From assembly GCA_028278065.1 (NCBI GenBank), contig JANQFA010000026.1, positions 1 through 48,471 on the forward strand: a stretch of 48,471 bases of DNA, read 5' to 3'. This stretch comes from Myxococcota bacterium (lineage in GTDB: Bacteria > Myxococcota_A > UBA9160 > JAFDET01). The notes beneath the pieces are model-generated. The model did no database searches, was not told where the DNA came from, and saw only the letters and a program-made list of their open reading frames with translations. Both the position numbers and the translations under genes were made by a program. Positions 15,698 through 23,496 of the stretch are shown one piece after another (position 1 is the stretch's first letter; each line of letters opens with the position of its first letter).

Positions 15698-17002
15698 GTG
15701 ACACCTCAGGCTTCGATCTCCCGGCGTCGGGTCTCTCTGCTGAGCGCGGCATCCATCGTTGTCGGAAACATGCTCGGGGTCGGCGTGTTCACGACCTCCG
15801 GCTTCTCGCTTGCGGACCTGGGCAGCCGCGAGTGGGTTCTCGCCGCGTGGGTCGTCGGAGGCGGAATCGCGCTCTGCGGCGCCACCTGCTACGGGGCACT
15901 GGCGCGGCGCATTCCCGAGTCGGGCGGGGAGTACACGTTCTTGAGCGCGACGATTCACCCCGCCGTGGGCTTCACCGCCGGGTGGGTGTCGCTCCTGGCG
16001 GGCTTCACGGCGCCCATCGCGGCCGCAGCGCTGGGCCTGCAGGCCTACCTGGGCGAGGTCTTCGGCTCCCATCTGCGACCGGAATGGCTCGGAACGGCAG
16101 CCATCGCCGCGGCCGCAGCGATGCACGGGCTTCATCTGGAGGCAGGCCTGCGCCTGCAGAATCTCGCCGTGGGTTTGAAGCTCGCCGCCATCGTGTGCTT
16201 CATCGGGCTCGGATCGTTCCTCCTCCTCCCCGGGCCGGCGACCCAGGCTGCGACCCCGGCGGCGACGTCCGACGCCTTCGAGATCGGCGCGTTCGCGGTC
16301 ACACTCGTCTGGATCTCCTTCGCCTACTCGGGATGGAACGCCACTGTCTACTTCGCAGGAGAGGTCTCGGATCCGAACCGCAACGTCCCCAGATCGCTCT
16401 GGCTGGGAGCGACCACCGTCATGGTGCTGTACGTGGCACTCAACGCGGTCTTCGTCTACGCCGCACCACTCGAGGATCTCGCGGGGCGCGCCGACGTCGG
16501 TGCCGTGGCAGCGCAGGCCCTCGGCGGCGAACCGCTGCGCGCCGCGCTCTCGGCGCTGGTCGCGCTCGCACTCTTCACCTCGATCTCGGCGATGGTCATG
16601 GCGGGACCACGCGTCTATGCCCAGATGGCCGAGGACGGCCTCTTTCCGCGGCTGTTTCGGCCGGCGGCCGTACCCTCGGCGGCCGTCGTCCTTCAGGCCG
16701 GCCTGGCCGTGGCGGTCGTGTGGAGCACCGGGCTGGCCCAGCTGCTCTCGTACGTCGGCTTTCTCCTGGGGATCTCGGCTGCAGGAACCGTATGCGGCCT
16801 TCTCATCCTGAGGCGACGTGAGGGAGCGGCACGCGTACCCATTCCGGGCTTTCCGTGGATCCCGGCCGTCTACCTCGTCGGCACGCTGGGAGCGTCTGCG
16901 TTCATGGCGACACGTAGGCCGTCCGAGGCGCTCGCCGGACTCGCGACAGCGCTGGTCGCCCTGCCACTGTACGCCGCCCTTCGCTGGAGGAACGGACGCT
17001 AG
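15698..17002 (+). CDS. APC-superfamily amino acid permease
   Basis: A 434-residue protein from GTG 15698, 9 bp after the methyltransferase. About 12 helices are visible. The first carries the APC signature IVVGNMLGVGVF, and helix 2-3 carries ARRIPESGGEYTFL, the classic P-x-x-G-G-x-Y substrate-loop motif. The segment WISFAYSGWNATVYFAGEV is also typical of the family. It probably imports or exchanges amino acids across the inner membrane. Placement behind glycan genes may be incidental. Its stop overlaps the convergent FkbM gene by 4 bp. Confidence 0.9.
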   Translation: MTPQASISRRRVSLLSAASIVVGNMLGVGVFTTSGFSLADLGSREWVLAAWVVGGGIALCGATCYGALARRIPESGGEYTFLSATIHPAVGFTAGWVSLLAGFTAPIAAAALGLQAYLGEVFGSHLRPEWLGTAAIAAAAAMHGLHLEAGLRLQNLAVGLKLAAIVCFIGLGSFLLLPGPATQAATPAATSDAFEIGAFAVTLVWISFAYSGWNATVYFAGEVSDPNRNVPRSLWLGATTVMVLYVALNAVFVYAAPLEDLAGRADVGAVAAQALGGEPLRAALSALVALALFTSISAMVMAGPRVYAQMAEDGLFPRLFRPAAVPSAAVVLQAGLAVAVVWSTGLAQLLSYVGFLLGISAAGTVCGLLILRRREGAARVPIPGFPWIPAVYLVGTLGASAFMATRRPSEALAGLATALVALPLYAALRWRNGR

Positions 17003-17724
17003 CTGCCCGCCTTCGGGCGGAAGTACCAGTTGACCACGTCGTACTCCAGATACCGGTCGATGCGCTCGTACCCGTGGCGCTCGAAGTAGTCCAGCAGGCC
17101 CTTCCGGTACTCCGGATCTCCACCGGAAGCCTCGAGGCACACCAGCTCCGGCCGGTAACGCTCGATGTCGAACCCGGCGAGCGCCTTCGGCGCGCCGCCC
17201 TCGATGTCCATGGACAGGAAGTCGATCTTCTCGATCCCGGCCTTCTCCAGCAGAGCATTGAGTGTGACGGTCGGGACCTCGAGCGTGTCGGTCTTGAGCT
17301 CCTTGCCCATCCACTCCTGTCGCTCGATGGTCGAGGACAGACCCGTTGCGCCGCGCACCCGGTAGAACTTCTCCTTGGTGCCCTCGTGATCGGTCACGAT
17401 GTAGCTGTAGAAGCGGGTCTGGGGTCTCTGCTCCTCGTACTTCGGCGCAAACTCGGAGAGCGCGTCGACGCCGATACCCGACCAGCCGAGGTGCTTCTCC
17501 AGGTAGTAGGTGGTGCTGTTGTGCATCGGATCCGCGCAGCCTACGTCCAGGAAGACCCCTTCACGCCGATCCTGGAAGAAATCGCGGATGATCAGCTCCT
17601 CGTTCTTCTGGGAGTAGAGCTTCTTCTCGGTTCCGACGATGTCCTTGTGCGGCTCCTCCGTCGAAGCAGGACCCGCAAAGCCAAGCAGGGCGAGCACCAG
17701 CCCGAGCGTTCGTGCGCTTCTCAT
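16999..17724 (-). CDS. FkbM-family methyltransferase with an export signal
   Basis: A 241-residue protein from ATG 17724, with GAGGAG 8 nt upstream. Residues 1-21 look like a Sec signal peptide (RTLGLVLALLGFAGPAST). The FkbM core follows: GVFLDVGCADP (about residues 56-66), GIGVDALSEFAP, VTLNALLEKAGIEKIDFLSMDIEGGAPKAL and LVCLEASGG. FkbM enzymes O-methylate sugars or polyketides in the cytoplasm. A cleavable signal is unexpected because SAM is not thought to be available in the periplasm. An alternative is that the N-terminus acts as a membrane anchor. The longer open frame upstream (to 17796) would hide the signal but lacks a good ribosome-binding site. Confidence 0.8.
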   Translation of the reverse strand: MRSARTLGLVLALLGFAGPASTEEPHKDIVGTEKKLYSQKNEELIIRDFFQDRREGVFLDVGCADPMHNSTTYYLEKHLGWSGIGVDALSEFAPKYEEQRPQTRFYSYIVTDHEGTKEKFYRVRGATGLSSTIERQEWMGKELKTDTLEVPTVTLNALLEKAGIEKIDFLSMDIEGGAPKALAGFDIERYRPELVCLEASGGDPEYRKGLLDYFERHGYERIDRYLEYDVVNWYFRPKAGS

Positions 17725-17802
17725 CGCGCTTGCTCCTCTCGATCTCATGGTCAGCGCAGTATAAGGCCGCCGGGAACGCGTGGCTCCCGCCGCCATCCGG
17801 AA

Positions 17803-19488
17803 TCAGGAGGGCGGCGAGCCGATCCGCAGTGGTCGCGTCAACTCCAACACCTGGTAGACCTCCGGCGGGACTGCGCCCAGAGCGTAGGGAAGCGGACCCC
17901 AGATGTCGCTGTAGAACCCGGCACCGCGCGGTGCCGACATCGTCGCGATCCGGCCTGAGACCGGCAGCTCGACGTCCTCGAGCAGCCTCACCGCTTGCGG
18001 CAGGAGGGGCCCCGCTCCGGAGTTGTTCAGCGGAACGAGCACGATGTCCCCCGGTGCGAGCTGCGTGCTCGCCTCGTCGATCTTGCGTGCTCCCTGCCGC
18101 TTCGCATAGTGGTGGAAGCCCCAGGCTCCTCGGAACCAGAGCGTCCCCTCCGCCGGGCTGTGTCGGGCGGTCAGCTCCACTGCAGCCTTGCGAGAGGTCG
18201 CCGCGAGACGCGCGTCGCCCCACGCCACCGCCACGGCGACCGCCAGCCCCGGAGCCAGGGCGACGGGCCAGAAGCGCCGCACCGGGGAGCCCACGCCGAC
18301 CCCGTCCAGGCGTCCCGCGACGAGCAGCGCAGCCGCCGGAGCCGCCAGAACCAGGGCCCGAGCGTTGGTGCTCCAGTTGAGGACCGCGGCGAAGACGACG
18401 ATGCCGAACAGCCAGAGTACGAGAAGCACCGAGACCCCATCCCGTCGGCGCCACATCTCGGCGATGCCGAGGGCCAGCCAGTGCAGTCCGGCCAGCACGA
18501 AGAGCGCGAGCTGGCTCACGACTCCCCAGCGGACCCCGTCGTCCCACAGCGGGAAGGCGCCGACATCACCGCGGACGATCAATCCGGCCAGGACGGCCGC
18601 CCCGGCCGTCACCAACACCAGGAGAACGTCGCGGCTCCAGAGCAAGGGCGCGAAGAAGAGGCCGGAGAGGAGCGACCCTCCCAGGAACGAGAGGCCGACG
18701 ATGACCTTGTCCAGGGGCGCGTAGCCCTGGGGTCGATACTCGAGCGCGTAGCCTCCGACGTCGAGGAGGGGAGAGTGGCCGTAGAGCCGCCGCGCGTAGA
18801 GATCGAACGCGGCCACCATCGCCAGCGAAACGAGCAGAAACGCGAGCGACCTCCCCTTCCGCGGAGCGAGCAGCAGCGTGCAGGCGGCCAGGAGGGGAAT
18901 CAACGCGATGCCGACGTACTTGGTCACGGCCGCCAGTCCGGCGAGGACCGCACCCGCCAGGAGGAGCGGCGGGCTCGATCGACGCAGGCCGGCGACCCAC
19001 GCGGCCAGCGATGCGCACCAGAAGGCGACCAGCAGGGGATCCGCCATCAGGGTGGTCGCCGCAACCAGGAAGCCGGGCATCGAGAACAGCACCAGGGTGG
19101 ACGCGAACGCGTCGATCTCGAGCTCGCGGGCGAGCGCAGCGGTCGCAGCCAGCGCGGCCAGCACGGCGACGAGCATCGCCGCGTGAAGCCCCCGTTCGCT
19201 CCAGCCGGTGACGAGGCTGGCCGCCGCCAGGTAGTAGCTGACACCAGGGGGGTTCTTGTTGAAGTCGGCCACCGGCTCGAGGCGTCCGTGCCAGTTCATC
19301 TCGAAGCCGTAGAAGTCCGCCGGCGCGGTGCGGATGTGCTGCGCGACCCGGACGTAGACCGGATCGTCGATGTGCAGCGGCTTGTCGAGGAACGGCAGCA
19401 GCGTCCCGAGTGCGACGGCGGCGACGAGCGCGAAGCGCCAGCTCGCAGCGTTGCGCACGGCGCGCGGCATCGCCTGGGTAGCGGACAT
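17803..19488 (-). CDS. GT39/ArnT-like membrane glycosyltransferase
   Basis: A 561-residue protein from ATG 19488. It begins with a helix (FALVAAVALGTLLPFL) and the loop DKPLHIDDPVYVRVAQHI, whose DD pair matches the catalytic acidic motif of PMT/ArnT enzymes in the first external loop. PPGVSYYLAAASLVTGW follows, with about eleven more helices. The C-terminal 150 residues form a soluble domain (EGTLWFRGAWGFHHYAKRQG). Such enzymes transfer a sugar from polyprenyl phosphate to protein, lipid A or a glycan outside the inner membrane. It is transcribed away from the methyltransferase at 19541 through a 52-bp region holding a symmetric TATACT element. Confidence 0.85.
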   Translation of the reverse strand: MSATQAMPRAVRNAASWRFALVAAVALGTLLPFLDKPLHIDDPVYVRVAQHIRTAPADFYGFEMNWHGRLEPVADFNKNPPGVSYYLAAASLVTGWSERGLHAAMLVAVLAALAATAALARELEIDAFASTLVLFSMPGFLVAATTLMADPLLVAFWCASLAAWVAGLRRSSPPLLLAGAVLAGLAAVTKYVGIALIPLLAACTLLLAPRKGRSLAFLLVSLAMVAAFDLYARRLYGHSPLLDVGGYALEYRPQGYAPLDKVIVGLSFLGGSLLSGLFFAPLLWSRDVLLVLVTAGAAVLAGLIVRGDVGAFPLWDDGVRWGVVSQLALFVLAGLHWLALGIAEMWRRRDGVSVLLVLWLFGIVVFAAVLNWSTNARALVLAAPAAALLVAGRLDGVGVGSPVRRFWPVALAPGLAVAVAVAWGDARLAATSRKAAVELTARHSPAEGTLWFRGAWGFHHYAKRQGARKIDEASTQLAPGDIVLVPLNNSGAGPLLPQAVRLLEDVELPVSGRIATMSAPRGAGFYSDIWGPLPYALGAVPPEVYQVLELTRPLRIGSPPS

Positions 19489-19492
19489 CCGG

Positions 19493-19506
19493 GCGAGTAT
19501 ACTCGC
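19493..19506. promoter_or_regulatory. Symmetric palindrome, possible bidirectional -10 element
   Basis: GCGAGTATACTCGC is a perfect 14-bp palindrome in the 52-bp gap between divergent genes. It contains TATACT on both strands (5/6 match to TATAAT). The plus-strand start would fall near 19510, about 31 nt before ATG 19541. The minus-strand start would fall near 19489, almost at ATG 19488. No convincing -35 box is visible on either strand. A repressor operator is the alternative. Confidence 0.5.
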
Positions 19507-19540
19507 GCGCCATGCACCGTGGAGCGTCGGCACGCCACCG

Positions 19541-20278
19541 ATGAAGGAGCACGTCTTCCGATTCCGACGGCTCGAGCGGATTCTCGTCGAGTCCCTGCCC
19601 GGGGCTCGGGTGCTCGACATCGGGTGCGGCGCCGGCGACAACCTGACCCGCCTGCGTCGCTACGGGGGACGGCCGAGCGGACTCGACCCGAGTGCAGAGC
19701 GTGTGCACGAAGCCACCCGAATCGCCCCCAGCGTCGTGGGAATCGCCGAGGGCCTGCCCTGGCCCGACTCCAGCTTCGACATGGTCTACATCTCCCACGT
19801 CCTGCACCACGCCACGGACGTCGACGCCTCGCTCTCCGAGATCGAGCGCGTGCTCGTCCCGGGCGGCCTGCTCTTCCTGATCGAGACCGTGGACGACAGC
19901 CCGCTCATGCGCCTGGCCCGACGCCTCCAGCCGAGCTGGGACGATGACGAGGTGCTGAACCGCTTCCGCTACGACGATCTCGTGCGCGCCGTGGACCGGC
20001 ACGGCCTCACGGTCCGCAGCGGCGAGACGTTCAACTGGATGTACTTCGCCTGGGAGCTTCTCCCCATGGCGTTCCGCCCCTTCGAGCTGCTGACTCCCCT
20101 CTTCATCGGGGTCGAGGTGGCGTTGCGCCGCCTCCTGGACCGCTGGGGGGGGCACTGCTGGCTGGTCGCGGCCAAGCCAGGGCGTCCGGTGTTCCCCGAG
20201 TCCGCCCTCACCCGTGTGGTCCCCCTCGCCGCCGGAGGACCGCCAGCGCCGCACGCCGCGATCGAATCCTCGCGCTGA
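19541..20278 (+). CDS. Class I SAM-dependent methyltransferase
   Basis: A 245-residue protein of the Methyltransf_11 type. Motif I is RVLDIGCGAGDNLTRL (about residues 25-40), followed by GLDPSAERV, AEGLPWPDSSFDMVYISHVL and RVLVPGGLLFLIETV. After the core, residues about 160-215 contain a hydrophobic stretch (NWMYFAWELLPMAFRPFELL) that may touch the membrane or a lipid-linked substrate. The start ATG 19541 is the first in frame after the divergent promoter region. It probably methylates a glycan or lipid intermediate, with the substrate unknown. Confidence 0.85.
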   Translation: MKEHVFRFRRLERILVESLPGARVLDIGCGAGDNLTRLRRYGGRPSGLDPSAERVHEATRIAPSVVGIAEGLPWPDSSFDMVYISHVLHHATDVDASLSEIERVLVPGGLLFLIETVDDSPLMRLARRLQPSWDDDEVLNRFRYDDLVRAVDRHGLTVRSGETFNWMYFAWELLPMAFRPFELLTPLFIGVEVALRRLLDRWGGHCWLVAAKPGRPVFPESALTRVVPLAAGGPPAPHAAIESSR

Positions 20279-20327
20279 ATCGGCCACTTGCGTGACGGCT
20301 GCACACCGCTTGCCGGCGGCCTTGCGC

Positions 20328-20356
20328 TTGCCTTCACCCAGCATCCGGGAGATACT
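20328..20356 (+). promoter_or_regulatory. Sigma-70-type promoter candidate
   Basis: TTGCCT at 20328-20333 and GATACT at 20351-20356 are separated by 17 bp; each is a 4/6 match. The bases after the -10 (CGCGAG) resemble those after the TATACT element at 19498. It lies in the 158-bp gap and points into the gene at 20437. Confidence 0.35.
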
Positions 20357-20436
20357 CGCGAGTTCCTCTGCTTCGCGGAGCGGTGGACGGGGAAGGGGGC
20401 GCATCCACGCGCGCCAAGCGTGGCCAGGAACTCACG

Positions 20437-21369
20437 GTGAGCCCTGCAGCACCCATGTGGGATTCGGAGCAGAAGCAGAGCGGGCTCGAAGAGGAAGCGC
20501 CCCGCTGCCTGGTCTGCGAGTCGCCCAGCGCCGAGACGGTCTACCGGATCACGCGCTTCCGGGTGCTCCGCTGTGCGGCCTGCAGCGTGGTCTACCTGTG
20601 GCCGCTCCTGACCGAAGAGGAGGTCCAGGAGCTCTTCTCGGGTCTCTACACCAGCGGGGAAGGCTCGGTCCCGGAGCTGCGCGACTACTACGGGTTCTGC
20701 TACGAGGACGATCCCCAGAACCCCCTCGTGCAGCTGTACGAGAGCTGGCTGGCGCGGCTGGAGCGCGAGCGGGAGCCGGGACGCCTCCTCGACGTGGGCT
20801 GCGGCACCGGCCTGTTTCTCGCGGTGGCCAGGCGGCGCGGCTGGGAGACCTTCGGCGTGGACGAGTGCCCGGAGGCACTCGCCCACGCGCGCGACCACTT
20901 CGGCCTGCAGGTCTGGGAGGGCAGCTTCGACGAGCTGGGACTCGAGGGGAAGACCTTCGACGCCATTACCCTCTGGGACATCATCGAGCACGCGCGCGCC
21001 CCCGTGGACCTGCTCTGCGGGATCCGCGCGCGGCTCTCGCCGGACGGGCTGGTCGGTCTCTCCACCCCCAACCGGCGCAGCGTCCTCGACGTGGTGGCGG
21101 GCGCCCTGTATCGGCTCAGCGGCGGACGCCTCACCACCCCGCTCGAGAAGTTCTACATCGAGCAGCACTTCCTCTACTTCGACCCGGAGACCCTGGCGAG
21201 CACCCTGGCCCGGGCCGACCTCCAGCTCGTCGCGCAGGCACGAGAGCTCACCGACCTGCGGCGCCTGCACCTCTCTCCGGCGAAGCGGATGGTGCTCGAA
21301 ACCCTGTTCGCCGCGGCGCGCGTGACCGGACTGGAGAACCGGCTCTTCGCGTTGGCGCGGGCTGCGTAG
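20437..21369 (+). CDS. SAM-dependent methyltransferase with N-terminal zinc-binding motif
   Basis: A 310-residue protein from GTG 20437, with AGGAA 6 nt upstream; ATG 20455 is an alternative. It opens with CLVCESPSAETVY and VLRCAACSVVY, two CxxC pairs of a zinc ribbon. The class I core follows: RLLDVGCGTGLFLAVARRRG, GVDECPEAL, and FDAITLWDIIEHARAP. The last third includes HFLYFDPETLASTLARA, typical of Methyltransf_23 proteins from O-antigen and exopolysaccharide loci. It heads the plus-strand series that runs to 28158 with minimal gaps. It shares its layout with the enzyme at 9565, suggesting two related glycan methylation steps. Confidence 0.85.
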   Translation: MSPAAPMWDSEQKQSGLEEEAPRCLVCESPSAETVYRITRFRVLRCAACSVVYLWPLLTEEEVQELFSGLYTSGEGSVPELRDYYGFCYEDDPQNPLVQLYESWLARLEREREPGRLLDVGCGTGLFLAVARRRGWETFGVDECPEALAHARDHFGLQVWEGSFDELGLEGKTFDAITLWDIIEHARAPVDLLCGIRARLSPDGLVGLSTPNRRSVLDVVAGALYRLSGGRLTTPLEKFYIEQHFLYFDPETLASTLARADLQLVAQARELTDLRRLHLSPAKRMVLETLFAAARVTGLENRLFALARAA

Positions 21370-21392
21370 CTGCTCGAAGGCGGAAGCGGAAC

Positions 21393-22133
21393 ATGCGGAC
21401 CATCGTCATCCTCCCCACCTACAACGAAGCCGGGAACGTGGGCTCACTCGCGCAGGGACTCTTCGCGGCCGAGCCCCGCATCGACGTCGTCGTGGTGGAC
21501 GACAACAGCCCGGACGGGACGGGAGACGTGGTGGAGGCGATGATGCGGGACGAGCCGCGCCTCCACCTGATCCGCCGCCCCGGCAAGCTGGGCCTGGGAA
21601 CCGCCTACCTGGCGGGATTCCGCTGGGGCCTCGACCGCGGCTTCGACCGCTTCGTGACCATGGACTGCGACTTCAGCCACGATCCCGCGGCCCTCCCGCG
21701 CATGCTGGACGCGATGCGGGAGTCGGACATGGTGATCGGCTCCCGCTACGTGGACGGCGGAGGAACGCAGAACTGGCCCTGGTCGCGACTCGCGCTCTCG
21801 GTCTGTGCAAATCGCTACACCCGCATCATGCTGCGGCTGCCCGTGCGCGACTGCACCTCCGGCTATCGCGGCTACACTCGCAAGGTGCTGGAGGAGGCCG
21901 AGCCCTTCGACATCCGCTCCTCGGGCTACTCCTTCCTGGAGGAGATGGTCTGGCGGGTGCACCGCTGCGGCTTCCGGATCGGCGAGGTTCCCATCGTGTA
22001 CACCGTGCGGGCCCACGGCCACTCCAAGATCGATCGCACGGAGATCTACCGGGCGATCTGGCACGTCACCGCAACGGCCGTTCGTTCCTGGCTCGAGTCC
22101 CCGCACCCGCAGCGCGTGCGCCGGGATCCCTGA
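21393..22133 (+). CDS. Polyprenyl-phosphate mannose synthase-like GT2
   Basis: A 246-residue DPM1-type GT2 with no membrane helices. Key motifs are VILPTYNEAGNV, the nucleotide site VVDDNSPDGTG, GKLGLGTAYLAGFRWGL, the metal motif MDCDFSHDP, and GSRYVDGGGTQNWPWSR. Characterised relatives transfer mannose from GDP-mannose to polyprenyl or dolichol phosphate on the cytoplasmic side. The product is the donor that GT-C enzymes such as those at 23493 and 25565 would consume. GGAAGCGGA precedes the ATG. The paralogue at 28717 has the same motifs on the other strand. Confidence 0.9.
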   Translation: MRTIVILPTYNEAGNVGSLAQGLFAAEPRIDVVVVDDNSPDGTGDVVEAMMRDEPRLHLIRRPGKLGLGTAYLAGFRWGLDRGFDRFVTMDCDFSHDPAALPRMLDAMRESDMVIGSRYVDGGGTQNWPWSRLALSVCANRYTRIMLRLPVRDCTSGYRGYTRKVLEEAEPFDIRSSGYSFLEEMVWRVHRCGFRIGEVPIVYTVRAHGHSKIDRTEIYRAIWHVTATAVRSWLESPHPQRVRRDP

Positions 22134-22143
22134 GGAGAGACCG

Positions 22144-23496
22144 ATGAACCTCCGGTGCGCGCAGGCCCTCGCGGCCTTCGTGCTGCTCGTGTGCCTCGTG
22201 CCTGCGTGTCGCGAGGCCCAGCAGGATCCCCCGTCACCGACGAGCGAGGCTCGCGAGGTCCCGAAGCGCAGTGGGCGCGTCCTCGTGATCGGGATCGACG
22301 GGGCGACGATGCGGATCCTCGAGCCGCTGCTCGAAGAAGGGCGCGTTCCGAATCTCGCGAAGCTGGCCGCGGAGGGCGCATCGGGACCGCTTCGCTCGAT
22401 CAAGCCGATTTTGTCCCCCCGGATCTGGACGACGATCGCAACCGGCAAGGACCCCGACGATCACGGGATCCTGGCGTGGGTGACGCCCGAGAAGGATGGC
22501 GAGCCGAGCCGTCTCTTCACCAGTCTGGATCGACGGGTCCACGCGCTGTGGAACATCGTGAGCCAGGCCGACATCAGCGTGGGGACGGTGAACTGGCTCG
22601 TGACCTACCCGCCCGAGCCGATCCGCGGCGTCATGGTCACCGACCACGCCCTGCCGAGCGGGGCCGAGAGCAAGCGCTTCATGCAGCAGACCTTCGGAGC
22701 GGGCTCGGGCGACGTCAACCGTCCGGAGACGCCGGTCACACTGCCGGCCGAGTGGCAGGCCAGGGTCGAGGCCGAGCTGATGAACGACGCGCAGCTCACC
22801 TCCATTCCGAATCCCTTCAAGACCGGGACGATCCCGATCGACATCTTCCGCGACCGCTACATCGGCTACTACGAGCAGGATGACGTGCTGGCCCGCATCG
22901 CCCTGCGGCTGGAGGAGGAGGAGAGCCCCGACATCCTGATGTTGCTGCTCCAGGGCATCGACCGATCCTCGCACTTCTTCTGGGGCGGCTTCGAGCCCCC
23001 CGACATCTACCCGCCCAAGCTGAAGTTCACACCCGAGGAGCGGGAGGGAGCGCGGCGCGTGCTCCACACGTACTACGAGTACACCGACGCCCTGATCGGC
23101 AAGCTCCTCGAGCGCTACGGACCCGACGATCTCGTTCTGGTGCTCTCGGATCACGGGTTCGAGGGCGGCGTGACCTGGAACGTCATGACCGGTGTCCACC
23201 ACTCCGACGAGGCCATCGATGGGGTCATCTTCGCGCGCGGCCCCCGCGTCCGGCAGGGGCCGGCCGGCGCCGTCAACGTCAAGGACATCACGCCGACCAT
23301 CCTCGCCTGGCTGGGACTGCCGGTGGCCGACGACATGGACGGCGCGCCCGCTCCGTTCCTGGAGCCGAGGCCGGACCAGCCGCCCAACATCCCCACGTAC
23401 GAGACGAAACCGGTGCCGCGCCTGGAGGCGGGCGCGGAGTCGGGCGCGGAGGAGCAGTACATCGAGCAGCTGCGGGAGCTCGGGTACGTGGAATGA
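22144..23496 (+). CDS. Type I phosphodiesterase/alkaline-phosphatase-family lipoprotein
   Basis: A 450-residue protein from ATG 22144, with GAGGAGAGA upstream. The lipoprotein signal ends in CLVPAC (Cys22). The fold is nucleotide pyrophosphatase/phosphodiesterase-like: VLVIGIDGATMRIL (metal Asp), ILSPRIWTTIATGKDPDDHG (nucleophile loop), LLLQGIDRSSHFFWG, and LVLSDHGFEGG (metal Asp-His). These enzymes cleave or transfer phosphodiester-linked groups and would work in the periplasm here. The C-terminus LRELGYVE repeats the tail seen in the two sulfatase-like lipoproteins. The stop overlaps the next start (ATGA). The substrate is unknown; removal or exchange of a phosphate substituent on a surface glycan fits the context. 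Confidence 0.85.
   Translation: MNLRCAQALAAFVLLVCLVPACREAQQDPPSPTSEAREVPKRSGRVLVIGIDGATMRILEPLLEEGRVPNLAKLAAEGASGPLRSIKPILSPRIWTTIATGKDPDDHGILAWVTPEKDGEPSRLFTSLDRRVHALWNIVSQADISVGTVNWLVTYPPEPIRGVMVTDHALPSGAESKRFMQQTFGAGSGDVNRPETPVTLPAEWQARVEAELMNDAQLTSIPNPFKTGTIPIDIFRDRYIGYYEQDDVLARIALRLEEEESPDILMLLLQGIDRSSHFFWGGFEPPDIYPPKLKFTPEEREGARRVLHTYYEYTDALIGKLLERYGPDDLVLVLSDHGFEGGVTWNVMTGVHHSDEAIDGVIFARGPRVRQGPAGAVNVKDITPTILAWLGLPVADDMDGAPAPFLEPRPDQPPNIPTYETKPVPRLEAGAESGAEEQYIEQLRELGYVE

Noticed and set aside
20317-20332. GG-N10-GC sigma-54-like site before the methyltransferase at 20437
   Set aside because: Only about 7 of 12 consensus bases match, the CAC of the -24 box is missing, and it overlaps a better sigma-70 candidate.
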